Origin: RHKX01 sp963784885
GTDB taxonomy: Bacteria > Actinomycetota > Thermoleophilia > Solirubrobacterales > 70-9
Reading direction: 5' to 3'
NCBI GenBank assembly: GCA_963784885.1
Contig: CAWATA010000004.1
Span: 558,001 to 622,000 of the forward strand
Length of the DNA stretch: 64,000 bases
The translations under genes and the position numbers were made by a program. Of the stretch, positions 42,281 through 50,920 are shown one piece after another (position 1 is the first letter of the stretch; each line of letters opens with the position of its first letter). The notes under the pieces were generated by a model that was not told where the DNA came from, ran no database searches, and was given only the letters and a program-made list of their open reading frames with translations.

Positions 42281-43291
42281 CTAGTTCCCGCCCTGCTTGC
42301 GCGCGCCCTGCTTGGCGCCGCCCTTGACGAGCGGGATGTCGCCGGACGCCAGCTCGTCGCCGGAGAACGGCAGGATCGGCACCTTCTGCTTCGCCGCCTT
42401 CTCGATCTCCGCCTGCAGGTCGCTGACCGAGGTCGAGGAGACGCGCACCGAGCGCGCCTGGTTGCCGACGGCGACAGCGATCGGCGTCGGCACCGAGAGC
42501 CGGCCGGAGAACCCGCCGTTGTCGTCGGCCTGAAGGCTGTCGATCGGGTACCCGGCGGTGTCTCCGACCATCAGCCAGAGGAGGTAGGCCTTGCCGTCCT
42601 CGATGTTCGGATCGAGTCCCTGGACGTCGGCGTCGACGTAGAGCTGCTGGTTGGAGACCAGCCCGAAGACCGCCTCACCGGCGACGCCGCTGTCGCCGAC
42701 CGGCTTCAACGGCACCGTCGTGATGTTGCTGTCGGCGGTCGTCGTCGCGTCGGTCGACGCCGATGCGTCGGAGCTCGAGCCACCGCTGTCGAACACGCCG
42801 GCGATCGCGAGGATGCCGAGGATCAGGAGCACGCCCACGGCCGCGAGGCCGGCGGCGATGGCGTTCCGGCGCCGGCTCGCTGCGGCCTCGGGGTCGGCGG
42901 GGGCGGCCCGCTCGGCGGGAGCCGACGAGGTATCCGGAAGCGCCGCCCTGCGGCGCTTCGTCCGCGGCTCCGGCAGGCTCGGCTGCTCGGCCCCGGGTGC
43001 GATGACCGCGAGGCCGGTCTGAATCCTGCCGGCGAGGTCGAGGGCCTCGGGGTCGCTCTGCAGATGGCGGATGGCGTCGGCGCGACCGATCGGATCGGCC
43101 TGTCCGAGCAGGAAGTCGGTGAGGCCCACCTCGGCGTCGGGGTCGGCGCCGCCGATCTCGGCGAGGGCGGCGCGGGCACGCTCCTGGACCTCGCCGGGTG
43201 TGCCCCCGAGCAGGCCGGCGATGTCCTCATAGCTCTGTCCCCGCTCGACCAGAAGCTGGAGCAGCGCGCGTTGATCCCCTTGCAGTCCCAT
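42281..43291 (-). CDS. Membrane protein with cytoplasmic HTH and extracellular anti-sigma-K-like domain
   Basis: A 336-residue single-pass protein. Residues 5-45 (LLQLLVERGQSYEDIAGLLG) look like a sigma region 4-type helix-turn-helix. A Pro/Ala-rich cytoplasmic linker leads to a transmembrane helix (AAGLAAVGVLLILGILAIAG) near residue 180. The exterior part (KAYLLWLMVGDTAGYPIDS, RLSVPTPIAVAVGNQARSVR) resembles the C-terminal domain of RskA-type anti-sigma factors. It might bind DNA directly or capture a sigma factor and respond to envelope signals. A TAGGCT -10 ends 7 nt before ATG 43291 (leaderless), back to back with the thioesterase promoter. Confidence 0.75.
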   Translation of the reverse strand: MGLQGDQRALLQLLVERGQSYEDIAGLLGGTPGEVQERARAALAEIGGADPDAEVGLTDFLLGQADPIGRADAIRHLQSDPEALDLAGRIQTGLAVIAPGAEQPSLPEPRTKRRRAALPDTSSAPAERAAPADPEAAASRRRNAIAAGLAAVGVLLILGILAIAGVFDSGGSSSDASASTDATTTADSNITTVPLKPVGDSGVAGEAVFGLVSNQQLYVDADVQGLDPNIEDGKAYLLWLMVGDTAGYPIDSLQADDNGGFSGRLSVPTPIAVAVGNQARSVRVSSTSVSDLQAEIEKAAKQKVPILPFSGDELASGDIPLVKGGAKQGARKQGGN

Positions 43292-43298
43292 GGACGGA

Positions 43299-43357
43299 AG
43301 CCTATGCAACCGGCTCCGGCGGCGACGCAGCCGGAGCCCCGGCGCAGCCAATAGTCT
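43299..43357. promoter_or_regulatory. Divergent pair of leaderless promoters
   Basis: On the minus strand TAGGCT (43304-43299) ends 7 nt before ATG 43291. On the plus strand TAGTCT (43352-43357) ends 7 nt before ATG 43365. The 73-bp intergenic region thus carries two -10 elements with the same spacing and no Shine-Dalgarno. Confidence 0.55.
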
Positions 43358-43364
43358 GGCCGCC

Positions 43365-43754
43365 ATGGCGGAACCGGATCAGGCCGGCTCGATGGTCGAG
43401 GTCCTCGGCCTCGAGGGCTACGAGTTCGACGGCGAACGCGTTGCGACGATGCGGATGCCGATCCACGACGGCGTCAAGCAGCCCTTCGGGATCGTCCACG
43501 GCGGCGCGTTCGCCGCATTGGCCGAGACCCTCTGCTCGAAGGCGACCTACGCCGCCGTCGCCCCGAAGCTCGCTATGGCTCAGGCGAACGAGTCAATCTT
43601 CATGCGCGCGATCCGCTCCGGCACCGTGCATGCCCGCGCCGAGGCCCTCCACCGCGGCAACACGAGCTGGGTCTGGGACGTCGCCATGCGCGACGACGAC
43701 GGCCGCCTCTGCGCCGCCTCGAGGCTGATCATCGCGGTCCGCGAGGCGCGATAG
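43365..43754 (+). CDS. PaaI-like hotdog-fold thioesterase
   Basis: A 129-residue hotdog protein. QPFGIVHGGAFAALAETLCS carries the HGG-x-E/AE active-site pattern of PaaI and related acyl-CoA thioesterases. FMRAIRSGTVHARAEALHRG and WDVAMRDDDGRLCAASRLII complete the fold. It would hydrolyse an aromatic or other acyl-CoA as a tetramer. It is divergent from the anti-sigma-like gene. The substrate is unknown. Confidence 0.87.
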   Translation: MAEPDQAGSMVEVLGLEGYEFDGERVATMRMPIHDGVKQPFGIVHGGAFAALAETLCSKATYAAVAPKLAMAQANESIFMRAIRSGTVHARAEALHRGNTSWVWDVAMRDDDGRLCAASRLIIAVREAR

Positions 43755-43765
43755 GGAATCAGGTG

Positions 43766-43810
43766 GCTGGGTGTGGAATCCGTTCATGGTGAACGGGAAA
43801 TGCACCCAGC
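43766..43810. terminator. Two-tier hairpin between convergent genes
   Basis: GCTGGGTG (43766-43773) pairs with CACCCAGC (43803-43810); inside a symmetric 6x6 internal loop, CCGTTCA (43780-43786) pairs with TGAACGG (43790-43796) around loop TGG. It lies between the convergent thioesterase and nadE genes and probably terminates both. Its base composition is less GC-rich than the surroundings. Confidence 0.6.
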
Positions 43811-43858
43811 GGCCGATCATCGCCGCCGATCGGCGGGAAGCGGCAGGGACAGCCCCGC

Positions 43859-45553
43859 CTACTCGTCGAAGCCGTTCGTGATCGGCAGGCGGCGGTCGCG
43901 GCCGAAGGCCTTGGTCGTGATCTTGACTCCGGGCGGCGCCTGGCGGCGCTTGTACTCGGCGCGATCGACGAGGCCGGCGACGCGGGCGGCGTCGGCGGGG
44001 CTGAGCCCGGCCTCGACGAGGTCGGCGCGGCTGCCGTCGCCCTCGATGTAGACGGCCAGGGCCGGATCGAGGACGTCGTAGGGCGGGAGGGAGTCGGTGT
44101 CCTTCTGGTCGGGCCGGAGCTCCGCCGAGGGCGGGCGATCGATCACGGCGCGGGGGATGAGCTCGCGGTCGGAGCCTGCCACCCGATGCTCGACGAGCTC
44201 GTAGACGAGCAGCTTCGGCACGTCCTTGAGGACTGCGAAGCCTCCCGCCATGTCGCCGTAGAGGGTGGCGTAGCCGACCGACATCTCCGACTTGTTGCCG
44301 GTGCTGAGCGGAAGCCAGCCGAACTTGTTGGAGAGGGCCATGACGAGGTTGCCGCGGATCCGGGCCTGGAGGTTCTCCTCGGCGATTCCGGGCTCGGTGC
44401 CGGCGAAGTGCGGACCGAGGAGCTCCTCGTAGGCGCTCATGACATCCGCGATCGGCAGGTCGATGGTGTCGGCGCCGAGGTTCGCCCCGATCGTGCGGGC
44501 GTCCGCCTGCGTCTCGGTGCTCGAGTGGGGCGAGGGCATGACCACGCAGGTGAGGCACTCGCCGCCGAGCGCGTCGGCGGCGATCAGGGCCACGAGCGCC
44601 GAGTCGATCCCGCCCGAGAGCCCGAGGATCGCGTGCCGGAAGCCGTTCTTGGCCGCGTAGTCGCCGAGCCCGGTGACGAGCGCCGCATAGACCTCGTCGG
44701 CCGGCCGCTTGACCGGGACCAGCCGTCGCGGGAGCGGCGATCGTTCGCGGGCGGGAGTGCTCAGGCTCGCCGTCAGCGGCACGGCGGCCTCCGGAGCCGG
44801 CGCGGCCACGGGCAGCTGGACGTCGCAGAGCAGCAGCTCCTCCTCGAACTGCGCCGCCCGCGCGATCGTGTGGCCATCGGCATCGACGACGAAGCTGTGG
44901 CCGTCGAAGACGAGCTCGTCCTGGCCTCCGACCATGTTGCAGAGGGCGATCGCCGAGCCCGCCTCGCGGGCGCGCTCGGAGACCATCTCCTCCCGCTCGG
45001 CCCCCTTGAAGCGGTGGTAAGGGGAGGCCGAGGCGTTGACGATCAGCCGCGCGCCGGCCGCGCCCTCCTCGGAGCTCGGCGGACCGGGCAGCCAGATGTC
45101 CTCACAGACCGAGAGGCCGATCAGGGCGCCGTCGATCGCGACCAGCTCGCCCACCGGCCCGGGATCGAACCAGCGGCGTTCGTCGAACACACCGTAGTTG
45201 GGCAGGTGAACCTTTCGGTAGCGCGCGACGACCCGTCCGTCGGCGATCACGACGAGCCCGTTGTGCAGGGCGGCGTCGCGGACCGGGCATCCGACCATCG
45301 CGACGACCCCGGCGACCTGGGCCGCGAGGCCCTCGACGGCCTCCTCGCAGGCGGCGACGAAGTGCGGCTTCAGAAGCAGGTCCTCGGGGGGATAGCCGCT
45401 GATCACGAGCTCCGGCAGGACGACCAGGTCGGCGCCGGCATCGCCCGCGCGGCCGATCCAATCGGCCGCCAGGGCGACGTTCGCGTCGACGTCGCCGACC
45501 TTCGGGTTCACCTGCGCGAGCGCCAGCCGCAGTTCTGTCGTGTCGCCGTCCAT
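43859..45553 (-). CDS. nadE: Glutamine-dependent NAD+ synthetase
   Basis: A 564-residue two-domain enzyme. The N-terminal nitrilase-like glutaminase (residues 1-260) shows its Glu in VVLPELVISGYPPEDLLLK, Lys in RYRKVHLPNYGVFDE, and nucleophile Cys in IGLSVCEDIWLPG. The C-terminal ATP-pyrophosphatase synthetase has LGLSGGIDSALVALIAADAL and LSTGNKSEMSVGYATLYGD. It amidates nicotinate adenine dinucleotide using glutamine, the last step of NAD synthesis. ATG 45553 is chosen because GATAAT ends 6 nt upstream; ATG 45574 is a longer alternative. Confidence 0.95.
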   Translation of the reverse strand: MDGDTTELRLALAQVNPKVGDVDANVALAADWIGRAGDAGADLVVLPELVISGYPPEDLLLKPHFVAACEEAVEGLAAQVAGVVAMVGCPVRDAALHNGLVVIADGRVVARYRKVHLPNYGVFDERRWFDPGPVGELVAIDGALIGLSVCEDIWLPGPPSSEEGAAGARLIVNASASPYHRFKGAEREEMVSERAREAGSAIALCNMVGGQDELVFDGHSFVVDADGHTIARAAQFEEELLLCDVQLPVAAPAPEAAVPLTASLSTPARERSPLPRRLVPVKRPADEVYAALVTGLGDYAAKNGFRHAILGLSGGIDSALVALIAADALGGECLTCVVMPSPHSSTETQADARTIGANLGADTIDLPIADVMSAYEELLGPHFAGTEPGIAEENLQARIRGNLVMALSNKFGWLPLSTGNKSEMSVGYATLYGDMAGGFAVLKDVPKLLVYELVEHRVAGSDRELIPRAVIDRPPSAELRPDQKDTDSLPPYDVLDPALAVYIEGDGSRADLVEAGLSPADAARVAGLVDRAEYKRRQAPPGVKITTKAFGRDRRLPITNGFDE

Positions 45554-45559
45554 CCTCCG

Positions 45560-45565
45560 ATTATC
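45560..45565 (-). promoter_or_regulatory. -10 hexamer GATAAT of nadE
   Basis: Read on the minus strand, GATAAT ends 6 nt before ATG 45553, consistent with a leaderless nadE mRNA. Confidence 0.5.
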
Positions 45566-45570
45566 GTGGG

Positions 45571-45599
45571 ACACCGCTCCATATGGAGCGAAGCGGTGT
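45571..45599. promoter_or_regulatory. Overlapping palindromes in the nadE divergent region
   Basis: CGCTCCATATGGAGCG (45575-45590) is a perfect 16-bp palindrome. ACACCGCT (45571-45578) is also an exact inverted repeat of AGCGGTGT (45592-45599). The two share bases, so they could form alternative hairpins or nested operator sites near the nadE -35 position and upstream of the metallopeptidase gene. Confidence 0.5.
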
Positions 45600-45658
45600 T
45601 GTTAGGCCGAATCCGCTGCTACCGTCCTGCGGCCCATTTCTCGGAAGGAACCCTCCTC

Positions 45659-47107
45659 TTGCGACGTCTCGCCCTGGCATCCTCACTCCTCGCCATCCTC
45701 CTGCTTCCCGCGGCCGCGACGGCAGGCACCTCCACGGGGGAGGTCTCGGAGGCGGCTGCGAAGCGGGCGCTCGACCACGCCCTCGCCGTCTTCCGCGAGC
45801 CGGCGGCGGCGACCGGCCCGGCGGCGGGCACACGCGACGCGACGATCGCCCTGCGCGACCTGGCGATCGCTCTGCCGGCGCTGAGCGGCGGCGACCGACG
45901 TCGCGCCGAGGGCCTGCTGGCGCGACCGACCGACAAGAAGGACCGTGCCTACTTCGGCAAGGAGGCGCCCGACTCGCCGCAGTGCAACGCCGACTTCTGC
46001 GTCCACTGGACCAACAAGGCCAGGAACGCGCCCGACTCGAACAGCTTCCTGGCCGAGATCATCGCCTCCGTGAACCTCAGCCGCAGCGTCGAGAACGGGA
46101 CGCTCGGCTGGCGCGACCCGAAGTCCGACGGCAAGCGGGGCGGGCGCAAGGGCAAGGGTCTGGACGGCCAGACCGACGTCTACGTGACCAACCTCGGCAA
46201 GCGGCTCTACGGCTACGCCGCCCCGGACGGCGGCCAGCGCGGGCAGAAGCGCTACGCGTATCTGGTGCTCGACAACGACTACGTCGGCTTCCCGACCGGC
46301 CCCCTCGACTCGATGCGGGTCACGGTCGCCCACGAGTACAACCACATCCTCCAGTTCAACTACGACGTCTACCAGCAGGTCTGGCTGTTCGAGGACACGG
46401 CAACCTGGATGGAGGACAAGGTCTATCCGGCCATCAACGACTACCTCAACTACCTGTCGGCATTCGCCAAGAAGTCCTCGAGCCCGATGACCGGCTCCTC
46501 GATCAAGATCTACGCGGAGGCCGTCTGGAACCACTGGCTGAGCGCGAACTACGGCGATGACGTCGTCCGCGACACGTGGAAGGTCTCGCCGAAGCAGAAG
46601 AGCTTCGCCGTCGCGGCGTACGAGAAGGCGATCAAGATGGCGGGCGGGCCCGGCTTCAGCCGCGAGCTCGGCGACTTCTTCGCGGCGACCGCGGAGTGGC
46701 GATCGAACCCGGCGTTCCCCGACTACACCGCCTACCCGGACATGAAGCGCTCCGGCAAGGCGGGCACCGCGTCGAAGAAGACGAACCTCGACAACACCTC
46801 CTACCGGCTCTACGACGTCGCGCCCAGCGCCGACCCCACGGTGACCCTCTCGGTCCGGGCCGAGAAGGGCACCAAGAGCTCGATCTCCCTCGTCGGCCGG
46901 GTCGGGGGTGAGGGTGGCGCCGTGACCACCAGGACGACCTACCTGAAGAAGGGCGGCAAGGGCAAGGTCACCCTCGACGCACCCGGCGGCTTCTCGAGGA
47001 TCACGGCCGTGGTCGCCAACGTCGACGGCAGTGGCAAGCGCAACCGCAAGGGCAATCTCGTCTACAAGGGCGACGACTCGAGCTACCGGTTCAAGCTCGT
47101 CGGCTGA
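45659..47107 (+). CDS. Exported zinc metallopeptidase-like protein
   Basis: A 482-residue secreted protein. The signal peptide follows the TTG start (LALASSLLAILLLPAAATAG). The zinc motif HEYNH is at 225-229 (VTVAHEYNHILQFNYDVYQQ), with LFEDTATWMED some 16 residues later giving a candidate third ligand (E245 or E252), as in gluzincin-like extracellular peptidases. A basic domain with many Lys/Gly segments precedes, and a beta-sandwich C-terminal domain (about 390-482) follows. A GGAAGGA Shine-Dalgarno lies 11 nt before TTG 45659. No in-frame ATG/GTG would keep the signal peptide. The substrate is unknown. Confidence 0.8.
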   Translation: MRRLALASSLLAILLLPAAATAGTSTGEVSEAAAKRALDHALAVFREPAAATGPAAGTRDATIALRDLAIALPALSGGDRRRAEGLLARPTDKKDRAYFGKEAPDSPQCNADFCVHWTNKARNAPDSNSFLAEIIASVNLSRSVENGTLGWRDPKSDGKRGGRKGKGLDGQTDVYVTNLGKRLYGYAAPDGGQRGQKRYAYLVLDNDYVGFPTGPLDSMRVTVAHEYNHILQFNYDVYQQVWLFEDTATWMEDKVYPAINDYLNYLSAFAKKSSSPMTGSSIKIYAEAVWNHWLSANYGDDVVRDTWKVSPKQKSFAVAAYEKAIKMAGGPGFSRELGDFFAATAEWRSNPAFPDYTAYPDMKRSGKAGTASKKTNLDNTSYRLYDVAPSADPTVTLSVRAEKGTKSSISLVGRVGGEGGAVTTRTTYLKKGGKGKVTLDAPGGFSRITAVVANVDGSGKRNRKGNLVYKGDDSSYRFKLVG

Positions 47108-47117
47108 CCGGCGCCCG

Positions 47118-49373
47118 TCAGGCCGGAGCGACGGCCACCGGAATGCCGTTGAGGACGGCGTTTCCGGACAGCGCGTCGACGAGCTGCTCGTCGGCGAGCA
47201 GGTTCGAGTTGACGCCGGGACTGCCGGCGGCGACGCTCATCCGGGCGCCCTCGGCGTCGTGGCCCCACCCGTGGGGGATCGAGACGACGCCCTCCATGAT
47301 CGTGTCGGTCACTTCGACCGGCACGACCAGCCTGCCGGCCCGTGAGCTGACCGCCGCGGTGCCGCCGGTGGCGAGCCCGAGGCGCTCGGCATCGGCCGGG
47401 TTGACCTGCATCGTGCACCGGTCCTTGCCGCGTACGAGATGGGGGACGTTGTGCATCCACGAGTTGTTCGAGCGCAGGTGGCGGCGACCGATCAACACGA
47501 GTTCGTCGTGGCCGCGGCCGATCGCTGCGGCTAGCCGCTCGAGGTCGGCGACGATCGCCGGCGGGCAGAGCTCGATCTTGCCGCTTGCGGTCCGCAGGAC
47601 GTCCGGGAGACGCGGTTCCAGTGGCCCGAGGTCGATCCCGTGGGGGTGCTGCTCGAGCTCGTCGAGCGACAGCGCCGTGCCGTTGCCGCGACCGGGGCGA
47701 CCGGCGATTCCGGCGCCGTAGGGCCCGCAGCGGAGCATCAGGTCGAGGACGCGCTCCGGACCGCGGCGCTCACCGAGTGCGGCCACGACCTCGGCGGGAT
47801 CCATCCCCTCGGCGGGCGAGCCTTCGGTGACGGTCTCGCGGCGGGCCACCTCGAGGGCGACCATGTCGTCGAAGGCGTCGACGTCGACGTCGGGACCGGC
47901 CCCCGCGAAGAGGCCGGCGAGCCTCAGCATCGTCCGCCACTCGGGCTCGATGCCGGGATGCGGAGGCAGCACCGGTGGGCTGAAGTTGGCGATGTTGCGG
48001 ACCGACAGCTGGTAGAAGGCGAGGTCGTAGTGCGAGCGTTCGAGCGGCGAGAGCACGGGTAGTACGACGTCGGCTCGCGAGCTGGTCTCGTTCAGGTAGC
48101 AGTCGATCGAGATCAGCAGCTCGAGCTCGTCGAAGGCGACGCCGAGGCGGCCGACGTTGGGCGTCGATACCAGCGGGTTGCCGGCGACCGTGACCAGGGC
48201 CCGGATCCGTCCCTCACCGGGCTCGGTGATCTCTTCGGCCAGGCAGGCGACCGGGACCTCGCCGAACGCCTCGGGCATGCCGCGAACCCGGGTGCTCCAG
48301 CGCCCCATCTCGAACCCGCGGCCGCGCCCGCCTTCCCCGTTCGCGTTCGTCTGCCCGGCGGCGGCGAGCGGGAACATGACGCCGCCGCGGCGGTCGAGGT
48401 TGCCGGTGAGGACGTTGAGCACGTCGACGAGCCAGCTCGCGAGCGTCCCGAACTCCTGCGTAGTCGTGCCGATCCTCGCGTAGACGGCGGCGCTCGGCGC
48501 GGCGGCGAGCTCGCGTGCGATCCTGCGGATCTCCTCGGCCTCGATCCCGCAGGTCTCGGCGACCGCCTCGGGCGCGAAGCCGGCGACCGCCTCGCCGATC
48601 TCGTCGAGCCCGCTGAGCTGAGCGGTGAGCTCTCCGGGGGCGGCGAGGTCCTCGGCGACGACCGTGTGAACGACGGCGGCGAGGAAGTGCGCGTCCCGGC
48701 CGGGGCGGATCGGATGATGCTCGTCGGCGGCCTCCGCGGTCCGGGTCCGGCGCGGGTCCACGACGATCACCTTGCCACCGCGCTCGCGAATCGACCGGAG
48801 CTTGCCGCGCATGTCCGGCGCGGTCATCAGCGACCCGTTCGAGGCGAGCGGGTTCGCACCGAGGATCAGCATGTGGTCGGTGTGGTCGACGTCCGGGATC
48901 GGCAGCGTCAGGCCGGTGCCGAACATCGACGCGCAGGCGATCTGCTTCGGCAGCTGGTCGACGCTGGTGGCGCTGAAGATGCTGCGGGTCCCGATCGCCT
49001 TGATCAGCGCCCGCAGGTAGATCAACCCGTCGAGCGTGTGCGCGTTCGGGTTGCCGAGGTAGACGCCGGTGGCGTTCCGGTCGCCGTCGGCGCGGATCGG
49101 CTCCAGCTTCTCCGCGATCGCGGCGAACGCCTCGTCCCAGCTCGCCTCGACGAGCTCTCCGTCCCGGCGCACGAGCGGGGTCGCGATTCGGTCGGGGTCC
49201 GCGTGGAGCTCGCCGATGCTCGCGCCCTTCGGGCAGATGAACCCGCGGCTGAAGACGTCCTCGGAGTCGCCACGGACCTTCACGACCTCGTCCCCGGCGA
49301 TCTCGAGAGCGAGACCGCACGTCGCCTCGCAGAGCGGGCAGGTCGCGAACCGGGTGACGCTCTCCTCCGTCAT
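47118..49373 (-). CDS. Molybdopterin-dependent oxidoreductase with N-terminal [4Fe-4S]
   Basis: A 751-residue DMSO-reductase-family enzyme. The iron-sulfur ligands are C12-x2-C15-x3-C19-x27-C47 (TCPLCEATCGLALEI, GFICPKGAS). Cofactor-binding segments include YLGNPNAHTLDGLIYLR, LILGANPLASNGSLM, VIVVDPRRTRTAEAADEHHP and the C-terminal LGLATGGTAAVSSRAGRL. No selenocysteine or obvious metal-ligand cysteine is seen where formate dehydrogenases have one, so formate is not certain. It resembles actinobacterial stand-alone proteins annotated as molybdopterin oxidoreductases. It is soluble (no Tat signal) and has no electron-transfer partner gene next to it. Confidence 0.88.
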   Translation of the reverse strand: MTEESVTRFATCPLCEATCGLALEIAGDEVVKVRGDSEDVFSRGFICPKGASIGELHADPDRIATPLVRRDGELVEASWDEAFAAIAEKLEPIRADGDRNATGVYLGNPNAHTLDGLIYLRALIKAIGTRSIFSATSVDQLPKQIACASMFGTGLTLPIPDVDHTDHMLILGANPLASNGSLMTAPDMRGKLRSIRERGGKVIVVDPRRTRTAEAADEHHPIRPGRDAHFLAAVVHTVVAEDLAAPGELTAQLSGLDEIGEAVAGFAPEAVAETCGIEAEEIRRIARELAAAPSAAVYARIGTTTQEFGTLASWLVDVLNVLTGNLDRRGGVMFPLAAAGQTNANGEGGRGRGFEMGRWSTRVRGMPEAFGEVPVACLAEEITEPGEGRIRALVTVAGNPLVSTPNVGRLGVAFDELELLISIDCYLNETSSRADVVLPVLSPLERSHYDLAFYQLSVRNIANFSPPVLPPHPGIEPEWRTMLRLAGLFAGAGPDVDVDAFDDMVALEVARRETVTEGSPAEGMDPAEVVAALGERRGPERVLDLMLRCGPYGAGIAGRPGRGNGTALSLDELEQHPHGIDLGPLEPRLPDVLRTASGKIELCPPAIVADLERLAAAIGRGHDELVLIGRRHLRSNNSWMHNVPHLVRGKDRCTMQVNPADAERLGLATGGTAAVSSRAGRLVVPVEVTDTIMEGVVSIPHGWGHDAEGARMSVAAGSPGVNSNLLADEQLVDALSGNAVLNGIPVAVAPA

Positions 49374-49411
49374 CGCCGGAGCGATCTTCGCAGATGGGCC
49401 GGGACCCGGCG

Positions 49412-50110
49412 CTAAGACCGGCGGCGGATGTTGCTGACGATCACGGCAACGACGGTCACGAGGTAGATCTGCCCGATCAGAGCCTCGGTCACCGACATCG
49501 CCCGGCCGAGGTTGGTCGCGGCCGTGAAGTCGCCGTAGCCGACGGTCGTCAGCGTCGCGAGGCTGAAGTAGAGGAAGTCGTTCGTGGTCCCGGGCTCGTC
49601 GTGGGCGAAGAAGTTCGAGCTGCCGACGTCCTCGATCGCGCCGTAGAGCACCGCGAACGCCAAGCCGAGCAGCAGGTACAGCGAGAGCCCGCAGAACACC
49701 GTCTGAATCGTGACGCGCTTGTCCTCGCGGAGCTCGCGGATCACGCCGGCGACGATCGCGGCCGGCGCCAGCAGGACGAGGACCAGCGTGAGGATGCGCG
49801 GGGCCGCCGGCGCGACGTCCTGGATCCCGATCAGCGTCACTCCGACGACCACGGAGAGTCCCGCGAGGACGAACGCTGCGAGGTGGACGATGTGGCGGTG
49901 GAACCCGGCGGCTCGGAGGGCGAGGACGATGACCGCGCTCTGCAGGACGATCGCGATGAATCGGCTCAGGTCGCCGTCGGGAGCCGCGAGCTGGAAGATC
50001 ATCGCCGCGACGATCGCGACCAGCACGACGCCGAAGTCCCGGCGGGGCTCGGTCAGCTGGAACGCGTCCGGCAGGCCGTGTGGGGCTCGCTTACGCGGCT
50101 CGTCTTTCAT
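49412..50110 (-). CDS. Ion channel with potassium selectivity filter
   Basis: A 232-residue membrane protein. Four hydrophobic helices precede a two-helix pore module (residues about 135-228) with the filter TVGYGD at 189-194 (SLATLTTVGYGDFTAATN), so K+ selectivity is expected. No RCK or cyclic nucleotide domain follows. ATG 50110 overlaps the TGA of the upstream amidase gene (ATGA), so it is translated from the amidase message. A voltage-sensor-like Arg pattern is not evident. Confidence 0.87.
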   Translation of the reverse strand: MKDEPRKRAPHGLPDAFQLTEPRRDFGVVLVAIVAAMIFQLAAPDGDLSRFIAIVLQSAVIVLALRAAGFHRHIVHLAAFVLAGLSVVVGVTLIGIQDVAPAAPRILTLVLVLLAPAAIVAGVIRELREDKRVTIQTVFCGLSLYLLLGLAFAVLYGAIEDVGSSNFFAHDEPGTTNDFLYFSLATLTTVGYGDFTAATNLGRAMSVTEALIGQIYLVTVVAVIVSNIRRRS

Positions 50111-50817
50111 CGGTGCCTGTGGATGACCTTGGTCACGAGCCTGCGGTACTTGCGGACGTCGCCCCCGAGCCAGTCGACGTGATCGTTCCGCCAGCCTTCG
50201 AGGTCCTTGAAGTGGCGGGAGCCGTTGGCCATCGCGTGGCCGATCACGTCCTTCATCCCGATCCGGTAGCGCTGCTTCAGCCACGCGGTGAGCCGCGTGG
50301 CGGCTCTGATCTGACGCTTGCGGTCGAGGATCGCGCGATCGGCCCCGTGCTTGCTCGAACGGGCCTCCTGGACCATCTCGATCCCGATCGCGGTGTGGTT
50401 GAGCCCGATCGTGTGGCGGCAGCGGACGTAGAGCCTCGTCAGCTGGTGGATCTTGCCGTCCTTGTCGACCACGAACTGGGAGCAGACTCCTGGCTTCTCG
50501 CCGAGCGCCGGCGCGTTCGCCGCGAACGTGTTGTGAACCGGGCCGTAGGTCGTTGTCGCGGTGTAGTGCAGGACGATCACCTTCGGCTTCTTCAACCGCC
50601 AGGTCCGCTTGCCGTAGTGGCGGTGCGAGTAGTTGGCCATCTGGCGCTTGCGGTCCTTGCCGTAGGGGATCGGATCCCAGTCGATCTTCGGCGTCGGAAC
50701 GTCACCGGCCCGCGGGCTCGCGGGCGGCCCCGGGGGAGACGCGCCGGCGCTGCCGCCGAGGGCGGCCAGGACCGCGACCGCGCAGGCAGCGGCGAGGCTG
50801 ATTGCGTGCCCGCTCAC
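50107..50817 (-). CDS. Exported N-acetylmuramoyl-L-alanine amidase
   Basis: A 236-residue Amidase_2 (PGRP-like) protein. The signal sequence follows the GTG start (AISLAAACAVAVLAALGGSAG). Zinc-site segments are KVIVLHYTATTTYGPVHNTF, CRHTIGLNHTAIGIEM, and a C-terminal IGHAMANGSRHFKDLEGWRN. A basic segment links signal and catalytic domain. It would cleave the lactyl-amide bond of peptidoglycan outside the membrane. GTG 50817 is supported by a TAACCT -10 ending 7 nt upstream; longer frames overlap the divergent antiporter gene. It is coupled to the K+ channel gene. Confidence 0.85.
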   Translation of the reverse strand: MSGHAISLAAACAVAVLAALGGSAGASPPGPPASPRAGDVPTPKIDWDPIPYGKDRKRQMANYSHRHYGKRTWRLKKPKVIVLHYTATTTYGPVHNTFAANAPALGEKPGVCSQFVVDKDGKIHQLTRLYVRCRHTIGLNHTAIGIEMVQEARSSKHGADRAILDRKRQIRAATRLTAWLKQRYRIGMKDVIGHAMANGSRHFKDLEGWRNDHVDWLGGDVRKYRRLVTKVIHRHR

Positions 50818-50824
50818 CGAACCG

Positions 50825-50830
50825 AGGTTA
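50825..50830 (-). promoter_or_regulatory. -10 hexamer TAACCT of the amidase gene
   Basis: On the minus strand TAACCT ends 7 nt before GTG 50817 with no Shine-Dalgarno. Confidence 0.5.
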
Positions 50831-50920
50831 GGGAACCGATCCCGGCTAGGTTTCAGCCTTGGTGGGAGTGCATGAAGCCGATCGATGGCGTCCCGGCGGG
50901 GATGTGCGGGCGGACTGAGC

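Noticed and set aside
47118..49373. Selenocysteine-containing formate dehydrogenase
   Set aside because: There is no in-frame TGA in the open frame and no SECIS-like hairpin was evident; the formate-specific residue is not identifiable.
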